A DNA stretch of 64,000 nt, taken from Cantharellus purpuraceus (Eukaryota; Basidiomycota; Agaricomycetes; Cantharellales; Hydnaceae). The notes under the pieces were generated by a model that was given only the letters and a program-made list of their open reading frames with translations, was not told where the DNA came from and made no database searches. Where the stretch lies: contig JALBUN010000005.1 in the NCBI GenBank assembly GCA_025174535.1, positions 62,001 through 126,000 on the forward strand, read 5' to 3'. Positions 1 to 12,272 of the stretch are shown one piece after another (positions within the stretch are counted from its first letter, which is position 1; each line of letters begins with the position of its first letter). The position numbers and the translations under genes are program-made.

Positions 1-883
1 GTGCGTCCAGCTTCTTCTGCCTACGCTGGCAGCGTTCGTGCAAGGCACCTTGTCCGAAACGCGATGTTTTGAAGTGGCCCAACCACTGTTTTCCTAGAAC
101 TGCACCGAATGCAGCTAATAGACTGTTTGAAAGACTCGTGTCCGCCAGCGTCTGTATCCATATCGTTGTAGAACTCGGTCCGGTCCAGACGGGAAGGGAT
201 GCCTGGTGCACAGAAAACGTAGAACTGTTGATAGTGTTAATTAGTATCATCAAGAGGGTGTTGGTGGTGTCGCTGGGAACCGGACTGAGACTCAATTGCA
301 TGTTGACGATGAAAGCCGAGCTGACGGCCGAGAATAGACCAGCCTAAATGATGTGTTTGACTTTAGTTCAAGTCAAGGTGTGGAACACATACGAATATAA
401 GCAGTACATCCAGGTCACCGCTGTATCTCTCGATCAGCTCGTCATCATGCTGTTTAGCTACCCGTTCATATGTAGACCAGAAACGGGAGGGGGCATCCTT
501 TTTAGTACGTTCAAACATATCCGATTCATACATGATGTCGAGAATGTCTTGCAGGATAGTCTCAGATCTGGTTCCCAGCTGACAGAATGCAGTTTAACAA
601 GAAGCGTGAACACTCACTTTGTTGCTGCTTTGTCTGACACGATAGGCTCGGTATCATTGGCGCCATGTTCTTGTGTCACCGACGTTGTTGGGACGCCAGC
701 TTGGGGGGACTCTAGATCTTGCAAGGAAGATTTCTGTTTGTGCGTGGCATCTATCACACCTTGTAGGCTGGCTTCGGGCCTGGTGGCAGGCCATCCTTTT
801 CACATGTTAGATCAAGAAGTGCGCACTCACTGAACCATCTCATTGTACTCACCGTTGTATGACGTATCTATAGTCTCATCCAT
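1..883 (-). CDS. DUF6535 membrane protein, copy 1 (3' part beyond window)
   Basis: This is the N-terminal part of a DUF6535-family protein, an uncharacterised multi-pass membrane family common in agaricomycetes. The sequence shows a conserved F-W-S-x-Y-E-R-V-A-K-Q block at about 390-520, then hydrophobic segments and the L-G-K-Q-W-L...H-E-R-C-Q-R-R-Q block at 1-110. These match the other two copies at 3.8-8.6 kb and 9.1-12.3 kb. I place the start at the ATG at 881-883. An exon ending in a GTGAGTGCG donor near 830 follows, then an exon with a GTGAGTG donor near 615. Compared with copy 3 it has an additional exon of about 45 residues (near 610-780). No frameshift is visible in the part present. 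Function is unknown; membrane location is inferred from hydrophobicity. Exon edges are tentative. Confidence 0.7.
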
Positions 884-1273
884 GTAATTACTTCTCAATG
901 AGATTGTCACGGTAGCTGTTCCTTCGCATAACGGACTCGCGTTTTTCTAGCTTCCACCGAGCCACCACAGAGGTTTCCGACGTGGAGTCGAGAATCATGA
1001 TGATGGTGTTCCGAGACCCTCCCGACTGAATGTCTTTACGTACCTTTGAAAGTAGGCGTTATCCCAGGCTCCTTCTATGATCCACGATTCAATTGTCCTG
1101 TGTACTGTACATCGATATGGCAGCACCGATTTCACCAAAGAGCGACATCTTTCTTCTATGTTCAAATATCAACCAAACCGCCGAGGTCCTTCGCGTTATT
1201 TATACCTTGCCCTTTCGCGAGAGCTAGGCGAGTCGCATCGACCCTCAAGACTGCCATCTTCAACATTTCAGAA

Positions 1274-3053
1274 ATGAATTTCTCATCAGAGGCTCTCCAA
1301 CTCGAACTCGTGCAAAGCGTTAAAATCGTCAACTTTAGTATAGGTATTCAACCCATGTCATTTCACTTTCGTCATGCCATAGTGCTAAACAGTGAAAACA
1401 GTGGCCGCCGCAGCTTTACACTCATATGAAACCCTCATCACTACCAATCAAGAAATCACGCACATTTGGCGGTAAGTTTCCAGGTCAACGATCACTATGG
1501 ATTCTGAAGATATCCTAGCTCGCGTTGGTCTTTGGTCAAGGTCCTCTATATTCTGGCTAGATACCCGCCTTTGATGTACCTCCTCTTGAATGCATTTGGT
1601 TAGTTTGTATCTCAGGAGCTCGGTCTATGATTGACTGAGGCAATTTCATGCAGTTGTTACTAATGCGTTTTTGGGCCAGCCAGTAAGGTTCCCTTTCGCC
1701 TCCGTTGAATACTGACGATTGTTCTTCAGTTGTATGATTCTATGCTGCACTGTATAGTATACTTCGCTGAACATTTCGCAGCTGTAACAAGTATATCCAT
1801 TTCGAAGTCTTGTGAGGGCTATCGTCCTTGCACCCCATAACATGCATGCTCTGACCATGAATGCGAAGAGGTGCATGGTCGTTTCTACCGGTAGTGGATG
1901 CCCTCATTGCTATTCGTGTTCATTCAATATACGAGCGTCGTAAGAAGAGTGCGCCGTGACCCTCTGCCTCTGTCCAAATGCACACACTGAGTTGGCGACA
2001 CAGTGGGGATCTTTCTGTTCCTTCTTTGGATAGGTAACGTTTGCGTACCATCATATCATTGGTGACTCACCTCAAGACGTTAATCAGTCGAGACAGCTGT
2101 GAGTATGCCTTTGTATTCATCTACCGTCTCACACGAGGAGCAGTGCGGCGTGATATTGCCCACATTGGCACTCAAAGGTTTCACCGCTGTACCTAATTTC
2201 CTACCTGGCGTCTTCACAGGCTGTGTAACAACCCGCATCCCGGACTATAAACTAGCCCTCAGCTTCTGGTTTGTTGTTCTGCGTGTACTATTCACTATGC
2301 TGATGCTACTCATAGGGCGATTGCTTCAGGATTTCAGGGTGCGTTGCTGATCCTTACGCCGATCCTTACGCCCTCCCTCCTTTCATAGAGCATATGCTAA
2401 TGGCACAGATTGTAGCCATCTGTGTCACCATGACACTCTACAAACTAGTCGGATTTGTCCAGGACTTTGGTTTCCGTTTAACACCAATGGTTAACATTTT
2501 CTTTCGGTAAGATCTATATAGTCCGATCGTGCCCACGTGTCCGCTGACTCGAGGCCAGAGACGGAACGCTATACTTCCTAGTGTAAGTGAATACTCTTAA
2601 TGAACGACGACCTGACATTACTAAAGACTCTGAACCAGGATTTTAAGTAGGTCCACTGTTACTAATATTTCAACCATTCTATCCGCTGAACAAAAGTGAA
2701 GGTGCAGATTTACTGAACATGTTTTCAGAGAGATATTCCACTTTGATCGTCCAGGAGACTGTATTGATGTAAACTTTCTTCTTCAAATGCCGAAGTCCAC
2801 TAATATCATCAATTGACAGATGGACAGTGTCCTCAATTTCCATCGCAGTGCGTAAAAGTCTGTAGGCATAATGAAAACAGTGCTGATCCTTACAATGTTC
2901 TAGTCTTGTCGGATGGTATTGAACCTTAGAGAATCGGCTGCATCTTCGTCCCTGGGCATGATGGGACCGACTCTGGATGACATTAGCAGGGATATGAGTT
3001 TCCTCAATAGGCGAAGGCGGTGGACTGACACTATAGACTCTATGATACTTTGA
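1274..3053 (+). CDS. DUF6533-domain membrane protein, multi-exon
   Basis: I recognise the DUF6533 pattern of fungal seven-helix-like membrane proteins. The ATG at 1274 opens an exon that splices (donor near 1345, acceptor AACAG near 1397) into a Y-E-T-L-I-T-T-N-Q-E-I-x-H-I-W-R segment. That splices again (GTAAGT near 1470, CTAG near 1519) into W-S-L-V-K-V-L-Y-I-L-A-R-Y-P-P-L, the family signature. A later hydrophobic exon at about 2200-2335 has the typical G-C...F-W-F-V-V-L-R-V-L helix. The last exon (about 2907-3053) has the C-terminal S-C-R-M-V-L-N-L-R-E motif and ends at TGA 3051-3053. Exons between about 1700 and 2150 could not be joined cleanly, so the gene may be partly degenerate. It is divergent from DUF6535 copy 1, with about 390 bp between the two starts. 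The family's molecular function is not established. Confidence 0.72.
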
Positions 3054-3837
3054 TATACACTACAGAAAGGACAATGCATGGCCACAGAATGTTGTGGATA
3101 CAACAGTGTTCAATGTGTTGAAAGTCAAATACCTGAGCACCTTGGGTTGTTTATGAACTGCCAACTACACTCACAGCTTTCTATGGAAGACACGCAACCG
3201 TTGCTGGGTGTGTGTTACAAACGCACCTATATTTGAGAGCAGTTTCATCGCATTATACAAATGATTGAATATGACAATGCTGCACGCAATGGTTTCTGCA
3301 TGCAGCGCGGCACCGTCATGAAGGAAAACACAATCATCGCCGAGCTTTCAATGTTCTTTTTCGAAGTATGCTTTGTGCAATTGCATGGAAAAATGGGCTT
3401 GTTCAAGTCGTCATGGAACAAGGACTCAACCTAAAAGCGATATCCTTGGCTTAATTTGGAGTGTGACTTTTGCCAAAACATTGAGGTGGAGCATCATAGT
3501 AATATGTTGGCTGTATACATCAACAGAATATATTTACATACACTTGAACAAAGCACAATAAGATATGATCCAATCTAGTAGCACCTCAGGAGTGACATAT
3601 ACATCTAATGGGAAGATCAGGTGCATGTCGATGGATATGGCACTAGGCCTCTATATGACCCAATGTCAGTAACAAACGAACATCAGTCAATTTAATCGCG
3701 TTTCGAGAGTATGTTTGACAAAAAACTGGTGGCTAGATGCAATACCAAGGGCTCAGGCATGAGAATACGAATATAACAATCACAATCAATTGCTGTATGT
3801 ATAGCTTCATATGAAAAGCTTCAGCGTATCAAACGTT
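3054..3837. other. No recognisable gene
   Basis: This stretch lies between the DUF6533 stop and the degenerate 3' end of DUF6535 copy 2. Only short frames occur, and I see no family motif, tRNA or repeat. Confidence 0.5.
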
Positions 3838-4611
3838 TCTCAAGGAGGCATCCAATTTGGATATTTGCTTGCCTAGAGCTGGGATCCCTCGATGTCTAAA
3901 ATGAACTATCTTGCATGTGTTCAGAACCTCCCTGTCCGAGTTGTTGATTGTCCTCATCGAGTTTCCGGCATACTTGTTCAACCAGCCTGATTAGACGGTC
4001 GGTTTCTGCCCTCGGGCTCCATCTTTTTCATGCAGATTCAAGGAGGGATGGAAGAGTTGCGAGACATTCCGTGGTAGAAAGCTGATGCCTAGAGTCTTTG
4101 ATTGCCCCTCCAAAGAAGTCAAGATTAAATATGTAGTGCCAGGCCTGCAAAAAAATTGGCCAACTCGAGCATTCTCGGACTACACTAAAGAACGGGTGTT
4201 CTTCGCCCGAAGCATGCATGGCCGTTCTGATGAAGTTCAGGATGTCAAACGGGCTCTGGGAAGGGTGCAAAGCAACGTGAGGTAATGCCTATCCCAATCC
4301 CGATTGGAGAATGAGAGTGATGTGGTTGTGTTGATGTTGAGCGGTGTCTGTGTAGCATCCCACAGGACCGCTGACACGAGGGCTTCTGAAAATTGTTCTC
4401 AGAGCGACACATCATCCCCGTTGAAGCCACTGACCACCGAACTGAGGAGGCCGGTTTCAGTGCTGCCACGCATGTGGTTCTCTGACCATGAAACAACTTG
4501 TAAAACTCTTATTCCGTATCTCTGCTCCGACTAAACTACAATGATTACAAATACTGACGTTGAGCGAATGCTCTTCCTAACACTCCCCCTTGAGCGAAAC
4601 AAATACAGAAT

Positions 4612-5327
4612 TCAAACTATACCTAGTTTTGAAAATAGATAGGAATGCTGAGGCAGCGCCAAAGCTTTTGTGAGGATGTCCGCCACAGTATCTTCTGACT
4701 TGACATAAGTGAGTGTTGCTTCGTTAGAGGCCATTCTCTCGCGAATCCAATGATACTCGACGTTAATGTGCTTTGTCCGGCTATGATGTGACGCGCCATA
4801 TGTATTTGTGATAGCTTGGAGATTGTCACATCGCATATGGATTGGTTCGGCGAATGGGTGTCCAAGCTCGTGAAATAAATGGCGCAACCAGACCAAATAC
4901 TTGGCACCAGGAGTTAAGGCCATATATTCTGCCTCCGTGGATGACAACGCAACTCGCATTTGCTTTTTTGAACTCCAAGCTATGGCTATTTCAGCATAAA
5001 TGCAAACATAGCTACCGATAGACTTGGCATCATGTCCGTTCGCGAAATCTGCATCCGTATAAATAATCAGATCGGATTGAATTGGAGTACGACGGAGAAC
5101 GAGGCCTAAGTTTTCGGTGCCTTTTAAATAACGGAAGATGCGTTTGACCACAGTCCAATGAGCCAATGTAAAGGAGTTATTGAATTGACTCAGTTGTTGA
5201 ACTGCAAATGCAACATCTGGGCAAGAACCTAGTGCAGCATACATTGAAGATCCTATTGCTTGCGCGTATGGTACATTTGGTGAAGATTGGTCATTTGCAC
5301 AGGGCAATAGGGATTTGATATCCAGGG
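4612..5327 (-). pseudogene. copia pol fragment: end of RT plus RNase H
   Basis: This frame reads through the end of the copia reverse transcriptase and the whole RNase H domain. Diagnostic motifs are P-Y-A-Q-A-I-G-S-x-M-Y-A-A-L-G (standard: G-S-L-M-Y), R-Y-L-K-G-T, the RNase H D-A-D-F-A-N, S-S-K-K-Q and L-S-S-T-E-A-E-Y blocks, C-D-N-x-Q-A, and the terminal K-H-I-x-V-x-Y-H-W-I-R-E and D-I-L-T-K-A-L segments. The frame is open to the stop at 4612, but the catalytic RT part is gone. Its first dozen codons come from the foreign block upstream, so it is not a functional protein. Confidence 0.9.
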
Positions 5328-5796
5328 TGAGATTGTCTGTCGATAGTCCTGCCATTAGTGCTCTTTGTTTAAGTTACTAGTGTGTACTGCCTTTGCAGAG
5401 CATTGGGATCTTGAACTCATGTGAAGCAGTTGCTAGACTACTTCACACATTGCTGTTACCCACTTCAGAGTGTCACTGGTTGGACGATCAGATTCATCCA
5501 CCTACTTCCTCTAGCCTCTAAGTGCATTCCCCTATTTTCAGAATATCTGGACCCCTAAGTGTCTGTGAACTCTAGACTCTGGAAGTCTTATTCATTCCCT
5601 ACTGCTAAGAAATGTATTACCTTCCTGCATATTGTCTGCATTGACCATTACAACAGATTGTAACCAAAGTACAAACATTAAATTGTTTCTGGAGTTGTGC
5701 TGCAGTAGGATTTGATATTCTTCTAAGCTGTTCATTCATGGAATTGTGGTGATTTAGAGTTTGCCCTAACACCATAATTTTGTGGGTTCCAAAACA
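5324..5796. repeat. 473-bp repeated block, LTR-like (also at 44746-45218)
   Basis: The block is almost identical to 44746-45218 and non-coding. From 5328 to 5796 it is 469 bp with TG...CA ends (TGAGATTG...CCAAAACA). The five bases on either side are CAGGG and CAAGG, which could be a decayed target duplication. It sits exactly where integrase and RT are missing from the copia element. It may be a solo LTR of another element or a recombination scar. Confidence 0.6.
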
Positions 5797-7020
5797 CAAG
5801 GATCCAGTGCCAAGCAACCCATGAATGACCATGCATTATAGCAGCATAATCAATAATGGTAGTTGGTTTGATCCATGTGTGCATCAAATACATTTGTCCA
5901 ATCTTGTATCCTTCTGCAAAAATAACACTGGTGTTTGACTTGAATTTGACACCTTTTGTAAACAATGCTGCATGTCTATTATTGGTAATCCTGCCAATAC
6001 TGATTAAATTATTTGGAGCATTAGGGGCATGCTTAACATCATCAAGTTTGACAGTGAAAGTGCCATGGCCTGATGTATGCAGTATAGCACCCAGGGCAAT
6101 TCCCTCAATCTCAGATGGATCTGGATTAAAATCAATAAAATGTGTATGTTCACATGCCACATGGGTAGTTGCCACTGAGTCTGCCAGCCAATCTGATGCA
6201 GAAATAGTCATACAATATGCTGCCTCTGTAGTAATGCAAGCAAAATCAAAATCAAAATGTGTAGACTCATTGGATTGATTTGCTTGATCATTCTTGGCTT
6301 TACTGGGTTTCCACCACTTTGGGGCTTGACCTTCTTTGCTGCCTCCTTTAACCCAGCAATCACATGCCCAATGTCCTTTCTTGCCACAATTGTTACATTT
6401 GCCTTTAACAGCACCATCTGACTTTTTGCCCCATCCACATTTCTCTTGTGCTTTCAGGGCCGTGTCTTTTCCAGGTCCAGTTTTTTGGTTCTGGTCTTCT
6501 TCAAGGATGTATGCAATCAAAGCATTGGACTGCAAGGTCAGTAATCTGGCATTAACAGCTGTGATAAAGGTGGACCATGATGGTGGGAGTGATGTAAGAA
6601 GGGTATTAGAAAAATCCTTCTCAGAAATATACTCTCCCAATGTATGCAGGGTTTTTTGTAACCCCTGCAGTTTCCAAATGTGCTCCTCCATATTAGCACC
6701 CTCTTCAGCACCAGTCCTTTTGTCTTGAAGATTGCTGCTAAGGCATCCCAAACACCTTTAGCAGTTTCTGCGCCATGAACATAAACCAAATATTCATCAT
6801 TAATTTGGAGACAAATTGCAGCATATGCTTGCTGATCCTTTTTTGACCACTCAGCCATCACCACTTGCTCTGCATCCCCAATTTTCCCCACGTCCCCCGG
6901 TATGGGTTTCATGGCCACGCCTGATATATCATGATCCCATAGATCCTGTTCAATTAGAATCCATCACAGCTTCTCCTTCCAAGCCAGGTAGTTGTATTTT
7001 GCCCTTTGTGCCTAAATAGA
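5797..7020 (-). pseudogene. copia gag-protease, degenerate
   Basis: The N-terminal gag region has the copia-type Y-L-A-W-K and Q-D-L-W-D-H motifs, followed by A-x-x-W-D-A-L near 6740-6760. An in-frame TGA lies near 6970 and there is a frameshift near 6720. The CCHC zinc knuckle C-x2-C-x4-H-x4-C lies at about 6350-6395. The protease motif that is normally D-S-G-A-T reads D-S-V-A-T at about 6170-6185, so the glycine next to the catalytic aspartate is gone. The frame breaks off at the 473-bp block. Confidence 0.85.
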
Positions 7021-8625
7021 ATTCGACAGACTGTGCAAGTAACTGTCTATCGCGGAATGGTTTGCGTCAGAGTCTTGAACTAGTGGGTGAACCAGCTTCA
7101 GCGCATTCCCGTGCAATCCAGGCTCTTGAATTTCGTTGAGAAGCAACGCCAACGTGCGATTCTTCACTGATTCTCTAAGTTCGTAGATGACTTTACTGCA
7201 GAATTATGTAATTCAACAACCCATGAATACTAAGATCGACTTGCCCCTTGGAAAGCCTAGACAAATCCGTCGGTCTATTTGTAGTCAAAGTAGCATCCCT
7301 GCTAGTAATAGACACTCGGCCACTAGACGGGCGGGTGGCTTGATGTCTAGGCAGATGCCAATGAACTCAATCAGAATTCACTGGACCGCACTGGATTGGA
7401 CCGCATATACTTGAGCTGTTTCGGGGGACAGTTCTAGGAAGACCAAGTCTGACGGCTCTAACCACATTGTCTGTTCTCCAGCAGCGGTGGCAGCCCCCGG
7501 TGCATTAGCTCCTGGCTGCTCTGAATCCCCTACGGCTTCTGGGTCATGTGCCAACGGTTGAACTTTATGGCTCAGAGCCCCCGGGAGTCGGAAAAGATAC
7601 GAAGTGAATTTAGCGATCAGGTCCTTTAGAGCGCGTAAGACATGTCTCAAAGACTGACGCAGATATCCAGGAAGTCTGCCCAGGTCCTGGGGCGCCGTTT
7701 CCATTTCTTTCAAACTACGTTTATATTGGGAGCTTTAATGGCGTGATGAAGCACGGTCGACACAGGCGTCTGGAATGGACAGTCCACTGACTCCAACGAC
7801 GACACCACAGTGAAGAAAAATAGAATATAAATCCGAATGCCGTTGTCACCATAATCACACTTGCAACCGTATGTTGCAGAGTCCAAAGGTTTGCCGCGAG
7901 TGCAATGCCAAAGAACAAGAGCGACAGCTGGAGGAGGATCGGAAGTGTGGCAATAATCGTGCTGAAATGCCACCCTTCCAACGCGTCCAGCTTCTGCTGC
8001 CTCCGCTGACAGCGTTCATGCAACGAACCTCGTCCGAATCGTGACGTCTTAAAATGACCGAGCCATTGCTTCCCGAGAACTCCTCCGAATGCAGCCAAAA
8101 GACTGATAGGCTCGTATACGCTAGCATTTGGCTTGTACCAAGAATGTGGAATTGTCAATTTTGTTAATTAATATCTTAAGACGTGAATTGGCAGTGTCAC
8201 TGGAGCTTGGACTCAGGCTTGATTACATATTGACGATGAAAGCCGAGTTGATGGCAGAAAACAGACCAGCCTGAACGACGTGTTTGGTTGATTTTAAGTC
8301 GACACAAAGAGTGCAGCACATACGAATATAAGCAATACATCCATGTCACCGTTATGTCTTTCAATACACTCGTCGTCATGCTGTTTGGCCACACGCTCAT
8401 ATGCGGACCAAAAACAAGAGGGCGCTCCTTTCCAGCACGTGAAAAGAGATCGGACTCATGCATGGTGTCTATGACATCTTGGAGAGTGGCTTCTGGCCTG
8501 GTCCTAAGCCGTCAGCCTAGTTTGCCCCACGAAGATCGGGAAGCGTACACTCACTGCACCGTCGGTTTGTTCTGAGACTTTGCAGCCGTCAGTGAATTAC
8601 TTGCTTGCACAGTTTGGTCCGGCAA

Positions 8626-9119
8626 GGCTGAGAACTTGAGTGAAGGAAATCTGCTACGAATGGTAGACAACACTGGTCAAACGCCTAAGCGCCAGACCTC
8701 GTGCTTCTCGAGAGGTCATCGCCTCAACCTAAGATGTATGGCTCGCTAATTTGGAAGGAGTGACATTCACCGAGGCATGAAAGCAAAGTCGAATTGATAT
8801 GTTGGTGTATACATCGACAGTATATACATACACTCGAACAAAAGAGATGGTAGCGGTTTCACCCAATTAATGTGTGCATGGACCGACGGGGGGTTATCGG
8901 TAGTGATATACTGATATACTGTACCGAAGAGTTGACATACAATCCAACAGCGAGCCCAGGTGCTATGGTGCAGCATGTTGATGACCCTAGCACCTGGCCT
9001 GTATATAACATCATCAAGTTTGTGGAGTGCATACGAAGAACTAATGCTTTGATCGACATCAGCAAGAACATACAAATGAGAGTATGATAAGAATCAGTAC
9101 CGGTGTGAATAGCTTTACA
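8626..9119. other. Intergenic, no recognisable gene
   Basis: This lies between the dead start of DUF6535 copy 2 and the stop of copy 3. I see only short frames on both strands. It plausibly holds the promoter remnant of copy 2 and the 3' UTR of copy 3. Confidence 0.5.
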
Positions 9120-12100
9120 TTAGACGTTTCTCTGGGAGGCATCCAGTAACTCGCGTATTTGCCCGCCCAGGACTGGCATCTCTCCAAACGAGCTATCGTC
9201 TTGCACATGCTGAAAATCTCCTTGTAGTTTTTCGTCATCAAGTTTACGCCGAACCTTTTCGACCAGCGCCATTAAGGGTCCGTTCTTATCGCCAAATCGT
9301 GCCCTGGCATAATCAACGATAAACGGAAGGGCTGTAAGGCACTCCGTGGTAGAAACCCCCCATTCGGAGTTCGTGGCCATCCCTCCAAAAAAGTGAAGAC
9401 TGAATGTGTAACGCAATGCTTGCAGAATAAGTGGCGAGCATGGATACGCCTGGATGGAGCTAAAGAACGGGTGTTCTTTGTCTGAAGCATGAATCATTGC
9501 AAAGATATGTGCCACAGGTACAGTATATGCGTTGAAGAAAGCATCTTTCCGGGAAGACAGTGTTTTCGCGATGGCAAGACAACTGTTGAAATGGCCGTTC
9601 TGATGCAGTTGAGGATGCCAAATGGGCTCTTGAGAAAGGATGCAAAGCAACCTGAGATAAGGGATATCCCGATTGGTGAAGAATGACTGTTGTGCGAATG
9701 GATTGTCATCAAGGGCTGTGTGCTTAGCATCTCCCAGGACCGCCGAAGAAAGTGCTGTCGAGAAGCGTTCTCTGAATGACACGTCGTCCCGACCTATTGA
9801 AACCACTTCTGACCGAACCGCAAGGGCCGCAATCAGGGCTGTAGTACGTGTAGTTTCCTGACCCATGAAATGGATGGTCGTGTCAATGTAGCGGCGCATC
9901 CGAGCCGTGGTACTTGGCCAACCACCGAGCCATTCCAATGCCTTGAAACTGTATTTAACTGCTTCATACTCTGTGCCTTCACAGATACGTAGATGGTAAT
10001 CCACCAGCAGGTCAAACTGCGCCGGGGTATGCTGAACCCTAAATGTTAACAAGAAAGGAGTACGAGCAACAAGACGAATGAAAAGGGCGACACTGGATCG
10101 GACTTGATCATTGCCCGTTGTGCTGGAATCTTCCTTGAGTAGACGGAAACAAACTTCGAAAGCCAGGACAGATATGCGAGAATTACTGAAAAAAGGAATG
10201 TTTGTGTCAAAGTCTTGAAGTAGCGGGTGGACCAGCGTTAGTGCATTGCGGTGCCAACTAGGCTTTTGAATTTCATCCACAAGCACAGCTAGCATACGGT
10301 TCATCACTGATTCCCGAAGTGTCCCGATTATTTTACTGTAGGATTATGAAGTCAACGATCCGTGGATCGCTAGGCAACATCTCACCTCTTGTCAAGTGTT
10401 CCCAAATCCCGTCGATGTATTTGGAGGCCAATTAGCATGCCTGCTAGTAAGAGACAGTCCGCCACCAGACGCGCTGGGGATGCGGAGTCAAGGCAGATGC
10501 CTATGAAATCAATCACAAAGGCAACAAAACCCTTGTCTCCTTGACCCTTGTGGAGACGGTACGTGAACATACGGGCCATCCATATGCGGTCAGATAAAGG
10601 GAGGGATGCAATGTCCAATTTGACGGGGGATCCATCTACCGCACATAAAACGACGAGAAAGGCTTGATCTGGGAGTATGTGGTACCAATCATTGGAAAAT
10701 ATGTCCCCGTATGGGGAAAGAGACAGAGGGTTATCCAGATCTTGTTCAATACAAAAGTGGCACATTGCTTTCAAGCACGTGACAGCCCATGCTTGTGAGA
10801 GCGGTAGAATCTCTCGGGTAGGATCAAAGCATGCATAGAAGTGGGATTTCAGGCGGTCCAGCACACAAGGTTTGTCGAGCGCGGCAGGCCACTCAATCTC
10901 TGGTAACATTCCTGCTGCGGTGACAATAATATCTGTGTCCGTAGATGTCTCGAGGATCCACTGGATGGCATTGGATTGTACCGCGTACACTGGGGTTATC
11001 TCGACAGGCAGTTCCAGGGGGCCTAAACCTAACTCATCAGAAGATACTGTCTGGTCTCTGGTAGCTTCTGAAACCGGCTTTTCACCTCTAGGAGCTCCCT
11101 CCAAATCTCGAGGTACTTCTGGATTACAGGTCAATGATCGGACTTTGTGGCTCAGAGCTGCCAGGAGTCGCGAGAAATGTATGAGAAAGAGAGTAATTGA
11201 TTTGGTAATCATATCCTTTACAGAGCATAGGACATGCCTTGAGGACTGTCGAAGGACGCCTAGGAAGCCTACCCAGGTCCTTGGGTACCGTTTCCACTTC
11301 CTTCGGACCTCTAGTCGGAAGGCTGCCGCGCTTCGGAAAATATGCTGAAGCATGGTCGACACGGGAGTCTGGAATGGACAGTCTGGAGACTTCAATGAAG
11401 ACACTACAGTGAAGAAATAGAATATAAATCCGAATGCCGTTGTCGCCATAATCACACTTGCAACCGTATGTTGCAGAGTCCAAAGGTTTGCCGCGAGTGC
11501 GATGCCAAAGAACAAGAGCGACAGCTGGAGGAGGATCGGAAGTGTGGCAATAATCGTGCTGAAATGCCACCCTTCCAACGCGTCCAGCTTCTGCTGCCTC
11601 CGCTGACAGCGTTCATGCAACGAACCTCGTCCGAATCGTGACGTCTTAAAATGACCGAGCCATTGCTTCCCGAGAACTCCTCCGAATGCAGCCAAAAGAC
11701 TGCTGGATAGACTCGTATACGCTAGCGTTTGGATCCATATGGTTGCGGAGCTCGGTCCAGTCCAGACGGGAAGGGTAGCTTCCTGCGCAGGAAAAGTGGA
11801 ATTGTCGATTTTGTTGATTAGTACCTTAAGAAGTGAATTGGTAGTGTCACTGGAGCTTGGACTCAGGCTTGATTGCATATTGACGATGAAAGCCGAGCTG
11901 ATGGCGGAGAACAGACCAGCCTAAACGATGAGTTTGAATGATTTTAAGTCGACGCAAAGAGTGCACATACAAATATAAGTAATACATCCATGTCACCGTT
12001 ATGCCTTTCAATGAATTCATCGTCATACTGTTTGGCCACGCGCTCATATGCGGACCAAAACCGAGAGGGTGCGTCCTTTCCCGTACGTGGAAAGACATCA

Positions 12101-12272
12101 GAATCATGCATCATGTCGCGGATATCTCTCAATAGGGCATCTGATCTGGTCGCGAGCCATCAATATCCTCCCTCACATGTCAGATCAGGAAGCATACACA
12201 CTGAGAGGCCGACTTGTTCTGCGACTCCCCACCAGTTGGTGGATTGCTTGCTTGCACAGTTCTTTCAGGCAT
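9120..12272 (-). CDS. DUF6535 membrane protein, copy 3, apparently intact
   Basis: This is the best preserved DUF6535 member, with about four exons. The ATG at 12270-12272 opens a short exon whose GTGTGT donor follows the codons for S-A-S. It joins an acceptor at about 12154 leading to D-x-P-S-R-F-W-S-A-Y-E-R-V-A-K-Q. A long exon (about 11930-10387) follows, then an intron with GTGAGA...CTACAG ends. The last exon runs to the TAA at 9120-9122. The product is roughly 980 residues. Four hydrophobic segments lie in the N-terminal third: the I-V-N-M region; L-L-A-A-F-G-G-V-L-G before K-Q-W-L; I-I-A-T-L-P-I-L-L-Q-L-S-L-L-F-F; and V-A-S-V-I-M-A-T-T-A-F-G-F-I-F-Y. A conserved H-E-R-C-Q-R-R-Q-Q block lies between the second and third segments. 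The long C-terminal part is soluble and probably helical. DUF6535 has no known biochemical role. Confidence 0.85.

Larger units (their letters stand above)
4535..7030 (-). mobile_element. Degenerate Ty1/copia retrotransposon inside DUF6535 copy 2
   Basis: Read on the minus strand, this contains a copia gag, a zinc knuckle and protease, then a terminal RT/RNase H fragment. A purine tract A-A-G-G-G-G-G-A-G and a TGTTAGG start resembling a 3' LTR follow at about 4583-4595. Integrase and most of the reverse transcriptase are missing. They are replaced by a 473-bp non-coding block (5324-5796) that also occurs at 44746-45218. No 5' LTR is visible near 7030, so the element is 5'-truncated or its end has decayed. 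Boundaries are approximate because host gene sequence was lost at the insertion. Confidence 0.85.
3838..8625 (-). pseudogene. DUF6535 copy 2, pseudogene split by a copia element
   Basis: This second DUF6535 copy is clearly dead. The codon aligned with the start ATG of copy 3 is TTG at 8623-8625. The conserved F-W-S-x-Y-E-R region near 8400-8440 is frameshifted. The block around 7720-8130 (L-A-A-F-G-G-V-L-G-K-Q-W-L-G-H-F-K) is nearly identical to copy 3, but a central segment is deleted: the text jumps from the V-Y-A-V-Q-S motif at about 7390 to the late F-I-G-I-C-L-D motif at about 7360. The next exon ends near 7050 in L-V-H-P-L-V-Q-D and runs into copia sequence. Similarity resumes at about 4520 and continues with the H-P-F-F...F-F-G-G...S-T-T-E-C-L motif at 4040-4270. 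About 110 codons at the insertion point are missing. A stop in the Q-D-S-S-F region near 3900 adds to the damage. Confidence 0.85.

Noticed and set aside
5856..6728. Plus-strand ORFs of 130-140 codons at 5856-6278 and 6336-6728
   Set aside because: They are shadows of the minus-strand copia gag-protease, which has the zinc knuckle.
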